This document shows positions 1 to 7,736 of a stretch of 64,000 bases of DNA, in pieces. The position numbers and the translations under genes are program-made. Source of the DNA: Phycisphaerae bacterium (GTDB taxonomy: Bacteria; Planctomycetota; Phycisphaerae; Sedimentisphaerales; Anaerobacaceae); NCBI GenBank assembly GCA_012744475.1, contig JAAYBV010000053.1, positions 1 through 64,000 on the forward strand, in the 5' to 3' direction. Within the stretch, counting starts at the first letter, position 1. Each line of letters starts with the position of its first letter. A model generated the notes under the pieces. It made no database searches. It was given only the letters and a program-made list of their open reading frames with translations, and had not been told where the DNA came from.

Positions 1-382
1 GCGTGCCGGCTTTCAGAGCCTGTCCCATCGCCTCATCGTCCGGAACTCCGTAGACCGAGGACTCGGTGAACAGCAGATCCAGGGCCAGCGCGCGGGCCCC
101 GCCCCGCTGGCAGAACGCAGAGATCGCTCCATAAAACTCGCGCGGCCAGGGCCAGCCGAAACTGTTCTCCCGCTGCATCCAATCCAGGCTGTCCTGATCG
201 ATGAGAATCAGCTTGATGTCGGGCGAAAGGGCCTCTCGCGCCGAGAAGAAACGAGCGCGCCATGTCCACGTGGGGGCCTCCCAGGATTCGAGGGCCCCCC
301 AGCACCACAGCAGTAACGCCGCGACGGCAGCGACCAGACCGATTGCCGCTCCTCGCAGGCATTTCGCACTATGCTTGGACAT
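1..382 (-). CDS. CHASE2-domain membrane sensor protein, C-terminus outside window
   Basis: An open frame runs from an ATG at 382 off the left edge (127 codons seen). Residues about 10-28 form a hydrophobic segment, followed by an extracytoplasmic region with CHASE2 hallmarks: a W-RARFF segment, 'IKLILIDQDSLDWM', 'GWPWPREFYGA' and 'GGARALALDLLFTE'. CHASE2 is an extracellular sensor domain usually joined, after three more membrane helices, to an adenylate/guanylate cyclase, histidine kinase or serine/threonine kinase. The output domain lies beyond the window, so the enzymatic role is unknown. The frame has no stop on the left. The domain call is by motif recognition. Confidence 0.75.
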   Translation of the reverse strand, partial: MSKHSAKCLRGAAIGLVAAVAALLLWCWGALESWEAPTWTWRARFFSAREALSPDIKLILIDQDSLDWMQRENSFGWPWPREFYGAISAFCQRGGARALALDLLFTESSVYGVPDDEAMGQALKAGT

Positions 383-430
383 GGCACCCACATTCAATCA
401 ATGAGCGCGGCCAACGATCATTCGCCTCAG

Positions 431-458
431 GTACGGGCGAATGATCATTCGCCCCTAC
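431..458. repeat. Palindromic repeat, family A (GGGCGAAT-ATTCGCCC)
   Basis: A 28-bp near-perfect palindrome with arms GGGCGAAT/ATTCGCCC and centre GATC, closed by GTA...TAC. Near-identical copies lie at 2008, 38067, 43059 and 45020. The TAG stop of the M48 protease gene lies in its right arm. Confidence 0.85.
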
Positions 459-1381
459 TTGCCCGCCAAAAGGGATTGCATGGCGGCCGCAAACCGCTGC
501 TGGCGGACGACCTCGATGCCCGCTCCCGAGCCGGCAATGCCTGAACGAAGCGCATCGGCCCGACTGGCGGCCGAGGGATGCGTCTTGGCGAATCCCAACC
601 CGCCCGAGTTGCTCAGCCGTTCATCCATCCGCTGGAGCATGGTGAGGATCGCGGTCTCCGGGTAGCCGGCCCGCTTCAGGATCTTCACCGCGCCGCCGTC
701 TGCGAGGTTTTCCTGTTTGCGCGAGTAGCCGCTGGTGGTAAGGGTCATGACCACGTCGCCCACCGATCCCTCGAATTCTTCCGTCAGGGCCGCCAGCTCT
801 TCGCTGCCCAGTTGTTTGGCGGACTCGGCGGCGATGATCGTGAACGCTTCGGTCACGCGGCCCTGCTTGATCGCGCTGAGTCCGTGTTTCATCGAGACGT
901 GGCAGATCTCATGCGCCAGCACAGCCGCCAGCTCATCCTCGTTCTGGCAGCATTGCACCATCCCTCGCGTCACGAGGATCAGCCCGCCCGGCGCCGCGAA
1001 GGCGTTGATCTCGTCGGAGTCCAGCAGCAGGAAGTGATAGCCGCCGAAGGTCTCGGGACGGTCGGAGAAGACCACCAGCGACTGACCCAGCAGGTTCAGA
1101 TACGCGTTCGCCTCCGGCTGATCCAGCGGCGGATAACTCTCGAACACCTGCGCTGCGACGGCTCGCCCGATGTAATATTCCTGTTCCGGCGTCAGATCCT
1201 GCCAGCTCTTCTCAACGGCCTTGGCGCCGCGTTTGACCGATTCCGCCTCCGAGTCGGTCAGCACGCCCGTGGCCTTACCGATTTCGGCGCCGACCTCGCC
1301 CACCTCTCCGCAACCGCAGAACAGCACCGGGGCCAACAGACTCGCCGCCAGGATGGCTGCAAACCAAGATCTGTCGTTCAT
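455..1381 (-). CDS. M48 family zinc metalloprotease, probable lipoprotein
   Basis: This 308-residue protein starts at 1381 with a signal sequence whose cysteines (residues 22 and 24) make a somewhat degenerate lipobox, so envelope anchoring is probable. The catalytic HEICH motif (157-161, HExxH) and a downstream ENLAD segment, which supplies the third zinc ligand in M48 enzymes, are both present. Residues 115-140 (LLLDSDEINAFAAPGG) match the conserved region before the active site in BepA/YfgC and Oma1-like quality-control proteases. The frame stays open upstream, but the ATG at 1381 overlaps the stop of the SH3 gene as ATGA, which fixes the start and implies translational coupling. The TAG stop lies in a palindromic repeat. 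Confidence 0.85.
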   Translation of the reverse strand: MNDRSWFAAILAASLLAPVLFCGCGEVGEVGAEIGKATGVLTDSEAESVKRGAKAVEKSWQDLTPEQEYYIGRAVAAQVFESYPPLDQPEANAYLNLLGQSLVVFSDRPETFGGYHFLLLDSDEINAFAAPGGLILVTRGMVQCCQNEDELAAVLAHEICHVSMKHGLSAIKQGRVTEAFTIIAAESAKQLGSEELAALTEEFEGSVGDVVMTLTTSGYSRKQENLADGGAVKILKRAGYPETAILTMLQRMDERLSNSGGLGFAKTHPSAASRADALRSGIAGSGAGIEVVRQQRFAAAMQSLLAGK

Positions 1382-1842
1382 TGGGCACCTCCCGCCAGAT
1401 TGCCCTGGGCTCGGAACGACGTGATCTGATCGGGCGTCACCTGGAATTGGGACATCCTGTCCACCCAGGTGTAGTCCAGTTTCCCGTCCGCCCTCATCTT
1501 GGTTTCGACCTGCTCGTTGAAGCCCTTGCCCGCCAGGGCGACCTCGTCGGAGGATACGCCGGTAGCGGCGTCTGAAGTCCCGGCGCTCATGGCGATTCGC
1601 TTCTTGGTGAGGGCTGACTCGTGCAGCCAGCCTGTCGTTCCGTCCGGCATGGTCACTTGGCACCAGCCGTTCTGCGCAACTCCGGCCTCGACAACCGCTC
1701 CGTAGTCCACCGTGGCGACGGCCTTACCCAATTGCGAAGGCGTCGCACGCACCTTGGCATTGCGCACCTGGACGCTCATCGGCCCGGCGAGCGCTGCGCC
1801 CGCCATGATCGCCAGCAGCACCGCAAGAACCTTGATCTTCAT
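1378..1842 (-). CDS. Secreted SH3-domain protein
   Basis: A 154-residue protein with a signal peptide (MKIKVLAVLLAIMAGAALA). Residues about 20-75 form a bacterial SH3 domain ('VQVRNAKVRATPSQLGK', 'NGWCQVTMPDGTTGWLHES'). Such domains usually bind peptidoglycan or partner proteins in the periplasm. An upstream in-frame ATG at 1866 exists, but the ATG at 1842 gives the clean signal peptide. The stop overlaps the start of the M48 protease gene by 4 bp, so the two proteins probably act together at the envelope. The C-terminal half has no recognised fold. Confidence 0.8.
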   Translation of the reverse strand: MKIKVLAVLLAIMAGAALAGPMSVQVRNAKVRATPSQLGKAVATVDYGAVVEAGVAQNGWCQVTMPDGTTGWLHESALTKKRIAMSAGTSDAATGVSSDEVALAGKGFNEQVETKMRADGKLDYTWVDRMSQFQVTPDQITSFRAQGNLAGGAQ

Positions 1843-2007
1843 ACGTTCTATCTCCTGTGAAAGCATGTCTCATCGGTGCCGTCTCAAACCAAAACGCGCA
1901 TCGGACGGCACAGGCTACAATGATATCGAGCGCGATTCCAAAAGCAAGCTGGCACATCTACTTGGTACAGATTGTACCCCCGCGCAGGCTGGACGAATGA
2001 CACCCTC

Positions 2008-2035
2008 GTACGGGCGAATAATCACTCGCCCCTAC
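2008..2035. repeat. Palindromic repeat, family A
   Basis: A 28-bp copy of the family A palindrome (CGGGCGAATAATCACTCGCCCCTAC). It lies in the 323-bp gap between the divergent SH3 and DUF3592-like genes. The rest of that gap (1843-2165) shows no gene or clear promoter. Confidence 0.8.
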
Positions 2036-2165
2036 CCACGTCTTCTGCGAAAATCCGCAGGAAAGAACACCTTGTTCTCAATCAGGGTGGCCTTGGTGTA
2101 CGATAGATCGACCAGGGTTCGAAGTACGCAACTGCGGTGCCGTGATCTCTATGTTGGGGTGGTCC

Positions 2166-2618
2166 ATGAAGAAGTCGAACAGTACGCGTCTGATTCTTGT
2201 CGCGGTTGGCATCCTGCTGGTTCTTTTCGGACTTCGAGGCGTGGCTCTGGGGCTGGTCGGCAAGACGGCGCAGGCCAGTGTCACCGAAGTCGAGGAGGCT
2301 GCCGGCCAGCACAACGACCCCATGGAGCACAACTATCAGATTTCCTATCGTTTCAGCGTCAACAGCAAGGACTACACCGGCAGCTTCACACAGAAGAGGG
2401 TGTACAACACCGCGACGCTGCCATCCGTAGGCGGCACGGTCTCGGTCCGCTATCTCTCCGCTGCTCCCGCCATCAACGGCGGTCCGGACACGGGGCCGGT
2501 GGGTGGGCTGGTCTTCGGCGGCCTGGGGCTGCTGTTGCTGTTTCTGGGCATCAGGCCTGCCAGGCCCGTTGCATCGGCTGCGTCTGCGGAAAACACCCAG
2601 GCTGACTCCCAGGGCTAA
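2166..2618 (+). CDS. DUF3592-like membrane protein
   Basis: A 150-residue protein with two hydrophobic segments (about residues 6-29 and 113-133) flanking a soluble loop. The loop has the pattern 'NYQISYRFSVNSKDYTGS' followed by 'YNTATLPSVGGTVSVRY', as in DUF3592 proteins (membrane proteins of unknown function). The ATG at 2166 is preferred over an in-frame ATG at 2142 because it starts just before the first membrane helix. It is the last chromosomal gene before the integrated element. No partner is evident. Confidence 0.7.
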   Translation: MKKSNSTRLILVAVGILLVLFGLRGVALGLVGKTAQASVTEVEEAAGQHNDPMEHNYQISYRFSVNSKDYTGSFTQKRVYNTATLPSVGGTVSVRYLSAAPAINGGPDTGPVGGLVFGGLGLLLLFLGIRPARPVASAASAENTQADSQG

Positions 2619-2740
2619 CCGGGCCCTCCTGGCAAAAGCGCCAAGGACACGGACGGCGACGGAGGACAAGCCGTTTGCAGTGGTGAACCGGGAGAGCGTC
2701 TGACGTAAGACAAAATGTGTCAAGGTGTTGCGAAGCGTCA

Positions 2741-2762
2741 ATGGGCCGGGTTGGATTCGAAC
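2741..2762. repeat. attL: 22-bp direct repeat of the tRNA-Tyr 3' end
   Basis: Positions 2741-2762 are identical to 24228-24249, which includes the T-arm and 3' acceptor of the intact tRNA-Tyr gene. The core reads ATGGGCCGGGTTGGATTCGA plus AC. This copy has no tRNA 5' part beside it, so it is the displaced 3' end left by integration. The two copies bound a 21.5-kb element with its integrase beside the other copy. Confidence 0.93.
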
Positions 2763-2962
2763 ATGCCCCACTGGCGCCGTCAAAACCCGCGATTTCGAGC
2801 AGCGAGAGTGCGCCAAACTACACACCGCGCGCACCGGACAGCACACCTGACCCCGACTTGGCTCAGATCGTGGCGGCCTGGCCGGACCTGCCGGACGATG
2901 TGAAGCGGAACATCCTGCACCTGGTCAAGAGCCACAGGCCGACCCCTGGGACGCCCGGATAG
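2741..2962 (+). pseudogene. Detached C-terminal tail of the element's integrase
   Basis: From the ATG inside the att core this frame reads MGRVGFE, the same seven residues that end the homologous part of the integrase at 22989-24248, and then 66 more residues before a stop. The tail ends 'DPDLAQIVAAWPDLPDDVK' and 'RNILHLVKSH', which I recognise as a usual C-terminus of planctomycete tyrosine integrases. When the element is circular the two halves join in frame into a 486-residue integrase. In the integrated state the segment has no promoter of its own and is probably silent. The join is read directly; the function of the tail is inferred. Confidence 0.8.
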
Positions 2963-3037
2963 AACGTAACCCTGTGCCGTGCGGGCTTCTCGTGCGAGCG
3001 GCCGGCGGCACCGAACCCTTTGGATGGAGGCCCAACG

Positions 3038-3316
3038 ATGGAAAGCGAACGAGACGCGATGACCCCGCAGAGGCAGCCGAAAGACCTGATGGCGACGTGG
3101 CTGGAGCAGCGGCCGCTGGACACGATGCTGGCCGTGAGCCTGTCCTGGTCCCTGTCGGACGGCGACCACGGTGACCCGGATCTGCTCAATGCCGTGCTGG
3201 ACAAGTACCACGATGCCCTGATGGACGCGGCCAAGCAGGGCGCGGCGGAGCTGGACGAGGAAGGCAGGATGATGCTCGGCGCATGGATGGCAGCGGAGGC
3301 ACTGACCGAGCAGTGA
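3038..3316 (+). CDS. Hypothetical protein of the integrated element
   Basis: A 92-residue acidic protein with a strong ribosome binding site (GGAGG, 7 bp before the ATG). An in-frame TTG at 3020 is a less likely start. The sequence (TWLEQRPLDTMLAVSLSW, then AVLDKYHDALMDAAKQGAA) looks helical and soluble, with no motif I recognise. It lies just inside the left end of the element, apart from the minus-strand defence genes, and would be read in the same direction as the integrase in the circular form. Confidence 0.55.
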   Translation: MESERDAMTPQRQPKDLMATWLEQRPLDTMLAVSLSWSLSDGDHGDPDLLNAVLDKYHDALMDAAKQGAAELDEEGRMMLGAWMAAEALTEQ

Positions 3317-3386
3317 GAAGGCGACGGGGGCCGGGGGACACGACAGCCCGCACCCGGCCCCCCCCCTGGAAAAGGGAAGGAAACGA

Positions 3387-3548
3387 ATGAGCAACGCGAT
3401 CGCGGCTGGGCGGCTGGATAAGACGAGGGACGGGCAAGGACCCCGGACACGGACAGGCTATCGCGGCCCCGCCCCCACCGGGGGGAGCCCCCCCAGCACC
3501 CCCTCCCCCACGGTACTATCTCTCGCCTTCTCCGGCCGGACCTCGTGA
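3387..3548 (+). CDS. Possible small protein, 53 residues
   Basis: A short frame with a good ribosome binding site (GGAAGG, 4 bp upstream). The product is basic at the start and rich in Pro, Gly, Ser and Thr afterwards, without a recognisable domain. It sits in the otherwise empty stretch 3317-3593, which is unusually C/G-homopolymeric. It may be a chance frame. Confidence 0.3.
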   Translation: MSNAIAAGRLDKTRDGQGPRTRTGYRGPAPTGGSPPSTPSPTVLSLAFSGRTS

Positions 3549-3593
3549 CATGCGTGGCAAGGTGGGCAACTTAGGCAGGAGGCAAGCAACAGC

Positions 3594-3926
3594 ATGACTG
3601 ACAGCGAAACCGCAAACCGAATCCGACGGATCGAGGACGACTTGCGAAGGTGGTATGCGCATATCCCGGACCTCTACCACGGCGCCTTCCGCCGGCTGTG
3701 GCTCAGGGCGATCCAGGGCCGAAGCAAGGCGGCGGCGATCAAGTGCAAGTGCCTCGATTGCGTCTGCTGGCAGCAGAGTGAGGCGGGCGACTGTGGCGTG
3801 TATCATTGCCCGCTGTACCCCTACCGCCCGGGGGCACGCGATAGGGAGGCTTACGACATTGCGGTTCGCCGCGTAATGGCCTGTTCTGCGCCACAGGAGG
3901 CCCGTGGCGAGGCAGATACGGAATGA
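3594..3926 (+). CDS. Cysteine-rich hypothetical protein, possible zinc binder
   Basis: A 110-residue protein preceded by GGAGG. The N-terminal half is helical (RIRRIEDDLRRWYAHIPDLY). The middle carries 'KCKCLDCVCWQQSE' followed by 'CGVYHCPLYPYRPG', a cluster of cysteines and a histidine consistent with a small zinc-binding fold. I recognise no function. It sits on the element between the integrase tail and the minus-strand defence genes. A 19-codon frame at 4045-4104 downstream is too short to call. Confidence 0.6.
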   Translation: MTDSETANRIRRIEDDLRRWYAHIPDLYHGAFRRLWLRAIQGRSKAAAIKCKCLDCVCWQQSEAGDCGVYHCPLYPYRPGARDREAYDIAVRRVMACSAPQEARGEADTE

Positions 3927-4137
3927 TCGGCCCGGCGGGGGCCTCCTGTGGAGCGGGTCCCATGCGGTACGGTATGTTTTGGCCGGTCGACGGCTGGCTT
4001 CTCCAGCGGATCGAGCAGACAGACTATCGAAAGAGGAACCGCCAATGACATGGACGCGGGCAGCTCTTCGGACGGCCCGCGCTGGAATCATCGAAGAGTG
4101 GTAGAGAACTCAGGCGCCGCACGTATGTGTTGGCCCG

Positions 4138-4572
4138 TCAGAAGACCTCTTGGGGCTCGATATGCAACCACTTGTCTCGTTTGAGCAGGTAGAGTTGGGG
4201 GCACTTCCCACGTTTCCATTCGGACAGCACAACGGCCTTCGCTCTATGATACTTGGCGACCTTCTTCAGCCGCTCGATATCCTCCTGCGTCGGAAACCCG
4301 GCGTTGCCGCCCTTGACTTGGATCAGCACGATATCGAGGATGTCGCCCCGCTTGAGTGCATCGTTCTGCATGGCATGGTTCTTCCGCACCGCCAGCAAAT
4401 CGACGATGCCCCTCGACTCACAACCGTTGGGGCCAACGAAATCCACGATGTGCCATCGCACCCGCTTCGACCGATTCCAGCTAATGAGCCACGAAGTCAT
4501 CGTCTTTGCCCAGCGGCACGTCCGCGATGCCTTCGCCGGCGCAGCACTGCGTTTCTTCGATCCTCTGTTCAT
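4138..4572 (-). CDS. PD-(D/E)XK-like nuclease domain protein
   Basis: A 144-residue protein. The segment 'ESRGIVDLLAVRKNHA' followed by 'DILDIVLIQVKGG' gives a D...(I/Q)xK arrangement typical of the PD-(D/E)XK nuclease core, with Gln before the catalytic Lys as in some Mrr-like and Holliday-resolvase-like enzymes. The first 35 residues are basic and may be a linker. Its ATG overlaps the stop of the 74-residue gene as ATGA, making it the last member of a three-gene coupled set that ends the defence cluster. Nuclease activity is inferred; cleavage or mere recognition cannot be told apart. Confidence 0.6.
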   Translation of the reverse strand: MNRGSKKRSAAPAKASRTCRWAKTMTSWLISWNRSKRVRWHIVDFVGPNGCESRGIVDLLAVRKNHAMQNDALKRGDILDIVLIQVKGGNAGFPTQEDIERLKKVAKYHRAKAVVLSEWKRGKCPQLYLLKRDKWLHIEPQEVF

Positions 4573-4793
4573 CTCTGCTTTGAGATCCTCCCGCTCGGTG
4601 TCCGCAGCCGCAGGATGTTGTCAGCATGCCCCAGCACGTCCTTCGCCCGGTCGCAGTTCCGTTTCTCAAAGGCTTTCGAGCCGACGCCCTTGACGAAGTC
4701 GATCTCGGCCTCAATCTCCTCCAGGAGCATCTCAAACACCGCTGGTACGTTCGTAGGATTGTTCTCGATCACATTGCTCTCTCGTTCTGTCAA
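4569..4793 (-). CDS. Small acidic helical protein, coupled to nuclease genes
   Basis: A 74-residue protein with a strongly predicted helix (VFEMLLEEIEAEIDFVKGVG) and a second helical stretch (NCDRAKDVLGHADNI). Both its start (4793-4791) and its stop (4571-4569) form ATGA overlaps with its neighbours, so it is translated together with the helix-hairpin-helix protein and the PD-(D/E)XK-like protein. Its size and position suit a subunit or adaptor of those two, but no family is recognised. Confidence 0.6.
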   Translation of the reverse strand: MTERESNVIENNPTNVPAVFEMLLEEIEAEIDFVKGVGSKAFEKRNCDRAKDVLGHADNILRLRTPSGRISKQR

Positions 4794-5380
4794 TCCGGTC
4801 GGTCGTTCTCACCCGATTCACGCACCGCATCGAAATGCCAGAGGGCCAGTTCGATTTGACGCAACGAGCATCCACCAAGCTCAGGTAGCTCATCCTTCAG
4901 TACCAGTAACCTCTTGCGGAACTCCACGTAGTCTGTCGCTGTGTAGCTGCTATGATCCTTCTGCATATCGAGTACGACGAAGACTCGCTCATCCATAATT
5001 GCGAACTCGTCTGGATTCCACGCGGTCAACAGAGCACTCGCTGTGCGTTCCCCGACGCCACTTAGGGCAGCCAATTCGTGCAAGGCTTGCTTGATGGCTT
5101 CGTCCTGAAACGGGGGACCGCCCAATTTCAACATGGCCTTCCGCCATTGCCCATTCACCTGCTCAGCCCGGTGACACAACCGACCGAAGGGACGCGGCGA
5201 TTTCCAGTGGCAGACATTCCGATATAGGGCCAGGGGTATTTCTTGGCGGTTCGCACGCCATTTCAGCGAGCCCTCATGAAAGAACGCCTTATCGTCCTTC
5301 GGTAAGTGTGGAGCAAGATGTCTGATGAAACACTTGTAGTCGTATGGATCGTCGGGTGGGCTGCCATACTTGTATTTCAT
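4790..5380 (-). CDS. Helix-hairpin-helix protein resembling DNA glycosylase-type folds
   Basis: A 196-residue protein with a clear helix-hairpin-helix at 105-120 (ALSGVGERTASALLTA), followed by 'WNPDEFAIMDERVF', the arrangement seen in HhH-GPD DNA glycosylases and OGG-like proteins where an Asp follows the hairpin (here D126 or D130). The N-terminal region is shorter than in true glycosylases. RBS AGGAGA precedes the ATG. It begins a tightly overlapping three-gene set. Known HhH proteins of this kind bind DNA non-specifically or excise bases; activity here is inferred. Confidence 0.65.
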   Translation of the reverse strand: MKYKYGSPPDDPYDYKCFIRHLAPHLPKDDKAFFHEGSLKWRANRQEIPLALYRNVCHWKSPRPFGRLCHRAEQVNGQWRKAMLKLGGPPFQDEAIKQALHELAALSGVGERTASALLTAWNPDEFAIMDERVFVVLDMQKDHSSYTATDYVEFRKRLLVLKDELPELGGCSLRQIELALWHFDAVRESGENDRPD

Positions 5381-5426
5381 ACAGATCTCCTACATGATTG
5401 TCCAGCCGCCGGGAACGGTCATGGTA

Positions 5427-5774
5427 TCACTCCCTCATGCGATAGAGGCCACAGCTTGTTCCGGATGGTGTTATGCCGGGAAGGCTGAGTTCTCTCACGT
5501 CGAGATGGTAGGTCTCAATCTCGTCCGAGGCTCCCAGTGCGACGCCGATCCTCTGTGCCGGTCCTACGTACGCGCCGCCGCCTTTGCCCACGGCCCGCCC
5601 ATATTTCTTCTCAAGTACCTCGCAGATCGGGTCCTGCTCTTTCTGCAACAGAAGCCATATCTGGTATGCCGTTAGAAATAGCCGTTCATGGTTCCCACCT
5701 CGTCTCTTCCGCTTTCGGACCTTGCTCAGGACCCTCATGCACGACTGAACGATCTCCTTCTCTGTGATAGACAT
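5427..5774 (-). CDS. Hypothetical protein of the defence cluster
   Basis: A 115-residue protein with RBS GGGAG before its ATG. The N-terminus is strongly basic (RVLSKVRKRKRRGGNHERLF), followed by a hydrophobic helix 'LTAYQIWLLLQKEQDP' and a glycine-rich turn 'GRAVGKGGGAYVG'. This suggests a small nucleic-acid-binding protein, but no family is recognised. It sits between the DUF6998-like gene and the helix-hairpin-helix gene on the same strand with gaps of 17 and 46 bp, so it is almost certainly co-transcribed. Confidence 0.6.
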   Translation of the reverse strand: MSITEKEIVQSCMRVLSKVRKRKRRGGNHERLFLTAYQIWLLLQKEQDPICEVLEKKYGRAVGKGGGAYVGPAQRIGVALGASDEIETYHLDVRELSLPGITPSGTSCGLYRMRE

Positions 5775-5791
5775 CTCAGTCTCCCATCATG

Positions 5792-6286
5792 TTAGTTTCC
5801 AGTCTTGCGATTCTTCACCGGGGGCCATACACACTTGGCCTTCTGCTTAAAGGACAATATGCTCGGATTCCGCCGCTTCTGGCGGTCAATCAGATCGATG
5901 ATAGCGCGGTAATCGCCACGCCATATCTCGGCGATCTGGTAGTCGTGTGTCATCAGCACCAACAGTGCGTAATCAAACTCATGGGGAGAGAAACTGCCCA
6001 CGCGCCCTGAATCGGAAGGCAAACCGGGGGACTCGCTGCGCCGGCTCTTGATCTGCACACGCTTGTCGTCGTTGTCCATTGCATCAAAACCTTGGCTACG
6101 AGGATCGACACACATGCGAAGCCCTAACAAGTCGCAGCACAGTACCTCGCCGGCCTCGCCCGTGATTCCCAGCTTTCGCTTGTCTGGAACCGTCCTCTCA
6201 TAGTCCAGTGCGGCACTGATTGCCTCTCGAATTGCCTTCAGCATCGCTGGCGTGACGGGAATTGTATCTGCTCTCTCGGTAGCCAT
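5792..6286 (-). CDS. DUF6998-like PD-(D/E)XK-type protein
   Basis: A 164-residue protein. 'GITGEAGEVLCCDLLGL' followed by 'GFDAMDNDDKRVQIKSR' gives a conserved Glu, then Asp, then Q-I-K in the order of a PD-(D/E)XK nuclease core, matching my memory of DUF6998 proteins near restriction systems. A GTG at 6298 is an alternative start, but the ATG at 6286 is preferred. It lies 17 bp after the 59-residue gene (TGA at 6303) in the same cluster. Enzymatic activity is inferred from motif order only. Confidence 0.6.
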   Translation of the reverse strand: MATERADTIPVTPAMLKAIREAISAALDYERTVPDKRKLGITGEAGEVLCCDLLGLRMCVDPRSQGFDAMDNDDKRVQIKSRRSESPGLPSDSGRVGSFSPHEFDYALLVLMTHDYQIAEIWRGDYRAIIDLIDRQKRRNPSILSFKQKAKCVWPPVKNRKTGN

Positions 6287-6302
6287 TCCATAACCCACAG
6301 AA

Positions 6303-6482
6303 TCAAGTGGCTGACCTACGAATCAGGTTACTGTTGCGTTCGAGATCGCCATCGCGGATCAGGAGGCGGATGGCGTACTTGAGGCGGTGCTGGATTCTCT
6401 TTCCGGTGTTCGTGAAGCCCAGGTAGCGGGCAGCGTTGACGATGGCGTCCACCTCCGGGTTCTCGATCTCAAGTCGAGTCAT
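6303..6482 (-). CDS. Small 59-residue protein coupled to the DCD gene
   Basis: A short frame whose ATG (6482-6480) overlaps the stop of the DCD-domain gene as ATGA. The product (EVDAIVNAARYLGFTNTGKR, then IQHRLKYAIRLLIRDGDL) looks like a winged-helix or DUF3320-like fold, which occurs at the ends of some defence-associated helicases. The low match to chance composition and the exact coupling support it as a real gene. It may bind DNA or bridge partners of the cluster. Confidence 0.6.
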   Translation of the reverse strand: MTRLEIENPEVDAIVNAARYLGFTNTGKRIQHRLKYAIRLLIRDGDLERNSNLIRRSAT

Positions 6483-6898
6483 TTCTCGGGTTCTCCGAAA
6501 AGAGGCAGGAGCTTCTCTGCCACATCGCGACCGTGAACCGGATACTGCGGGGCCGGTGCTCCGGAGGCCAACTGGCCCATTCCCACGCCCGCCTTCGTCA
6601 GGATGTAGGCGGCATCACTGACCCGCCGGATTTCGCCGACTGGCTCGACACGCACCTGCGCCGCAAACCTGCCGTTCCATGCTTCCGGCTCCATATTCAT
6701 CGCAGCGCCGGAGCAGGCACGGAACACTCCGATCAGCACGTCCCTGTTGACATTCAGCAGCAGCCCCATATCTCCCGGCTGTATTTCGTCCAGGTATTCG
6801 AATCTTCGGGCCATATCACCGAACAGGCGGCGTCGGAGGCACTCCTCTTCGGTGCGATCATCGCAGAGCATGATGAAGCATCTTTCAGAGCCGGCCAT
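6479..6898 (-). CDS. DCD-domain protein, possible modified-base reader
   Basis: A 139-residue protein. 'CFIMLCDDRTEEECLRRRLF' at the start, 'IQPGDMGLLLNVNRDVLIGV' in the middle and 'AWNGRFAAQVRVEP' match the order of conserved blocks in the DCD (development and cell death) domain, first described in plants, where a PGD-like turn, an L-x-G-x-F/V-x-A strand and a final P/AAQVR strand occur. Prokaryotic DCD domains belong to the EVE/PUA-like set proposed to read modified bases and often sit beside restriction genes, as here. RBS AAAGGGGA precedes the start. It is translationally coupled to the 59-residue gene downstream. Confidence 0.65.
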   Translation of the reverse strand: MAGSERCFIMLCDDRTEEECLRRRLFGDMARRFEYLDEIQPGDMGLLLNVNRDVLIGVFRACSGAAMNMEPEAWNGRFAAQVRVEPVGEIRRVSDAAYILTKAGVGMGQLASGAPAPQYPVHGRDVAEKLLPLFGEPEK

Positions 6899-7007
6899 TC
6901 AGTCCCCTTTCACTCCACTGGTATCCCTAATCCCATCTTGTATCTGTGCTGCACATTGGCAGCCGGTCCACTCGATTCAAATACATCATGTCAGGTGCTG
7001 CTGCCAA

Positions 7008-7736
7008 TCAATATGTCCATGTCTCATGGGCGAGCGGAGCGCGATTAAGTGCTTCCTTGTGCAGTCGCCACTGGGGCATGAACCGATCCATGTGGTCTCT
7101 GAAGCGGTCGGTGTGATGTCGCTCCAGGAGGTGTACCATCTCGTGCACAATGATGTACTCCAGGCACGCCGAAGGCTTCTTCGCCAGTTCGAGGTTGACC
7201 CAGATCCTGCGGTCCGAGATGTTGCATGTCCCCCACCGAGTCTTCATTCTCTTGATGCCCCACGCGGCGACCTTCACCCCCACTATCGGCTCCCACTTGG
7301 CGATCAGTCCCGGAATCTGCTCTCGCAGGCGCCTGCGATACCAGCGGTGGAGCACGGCCTCCCGCCTCTCTCTACCAGTTCCCGGCGGCACTCGCAGCCT
7401 CAAGGTGGTGTTGTTCGGCAGACAGATGCCTGCCGGCCCCGGATGCTCCACTACATCGAGCCGGTAACGCCGGCCCTGTACATAGTGGCTTTCACCCGTA
7501 ATCATCTCGCGTTCGGATTGGCGATCCTGCTCTTCAAAGCCCCTCTTCTGCCGACGAATCCACCCCAAGCGCGAAATCACAGCAAGCCGGACAGCTTCGT
7601 CGTCAAGACGCAACGGCACGGCCACGCGAACCCGACCCTTCGGTGGGTAAACGGCTACGTGGAGGTTCTTAATGTCCTTGCGGACAACGTCCACGGTCAT
7701 GCCTCGCACTTCGATACTGTGCCGCTCAGTAGTCAC
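7008..7736 (-). CDS. YgjP/WLM-like zinc metallopeptidase linked to type I restriction
   Basis: A 242-residue protein with the zinc motif HEMVH (198-202) and the preceding 'MKTRWGTCNISDRRIWVNL' block that typifies the YgjP-like (DUF45, SprT-related) metallopeptidases. These very often lie directly after hsdR. The frame extends upstream into hsdR, but a GTG at 7736 with RBS GGAG 7 bp away, 11 bp overlapping the hsdR stop, is the likely start; an ATG at 7700 is the alternative. The substrate is unknown; known relatives are thought to process or protect DNA-protein complexes. Confidence 0.8.
   Translation of the reverse strand: MTTERHSIEVRGMTVDVVRKDIKNLHVAVYPPKGRVRVAVPLRLDDEAVRLAVISRLGWIRRQKRGFEEQDRQSEREMITGESHYVQGRRYRLDVVEHPGPAGICLPNNTTLRLRVPPGTGRERREAVLHRWYRRRLREQIPGLIAKWEPIVGVKVAAWGIKRMKTRWGTCNISDRRIWVNLELAKKPSACLEYIIVHEMVHLLERHHTDRFRDHMDRFMPQWRLHKEALNRAPLAHETWTY

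Noticed and set aside
2741-2762. A second tRNA gene at the left repeat
   Set aside because: Only the 22-bp 3' end of tRNA-Tyr is present; no anticodon stem, D-arm or 5' acceptor can be formed.
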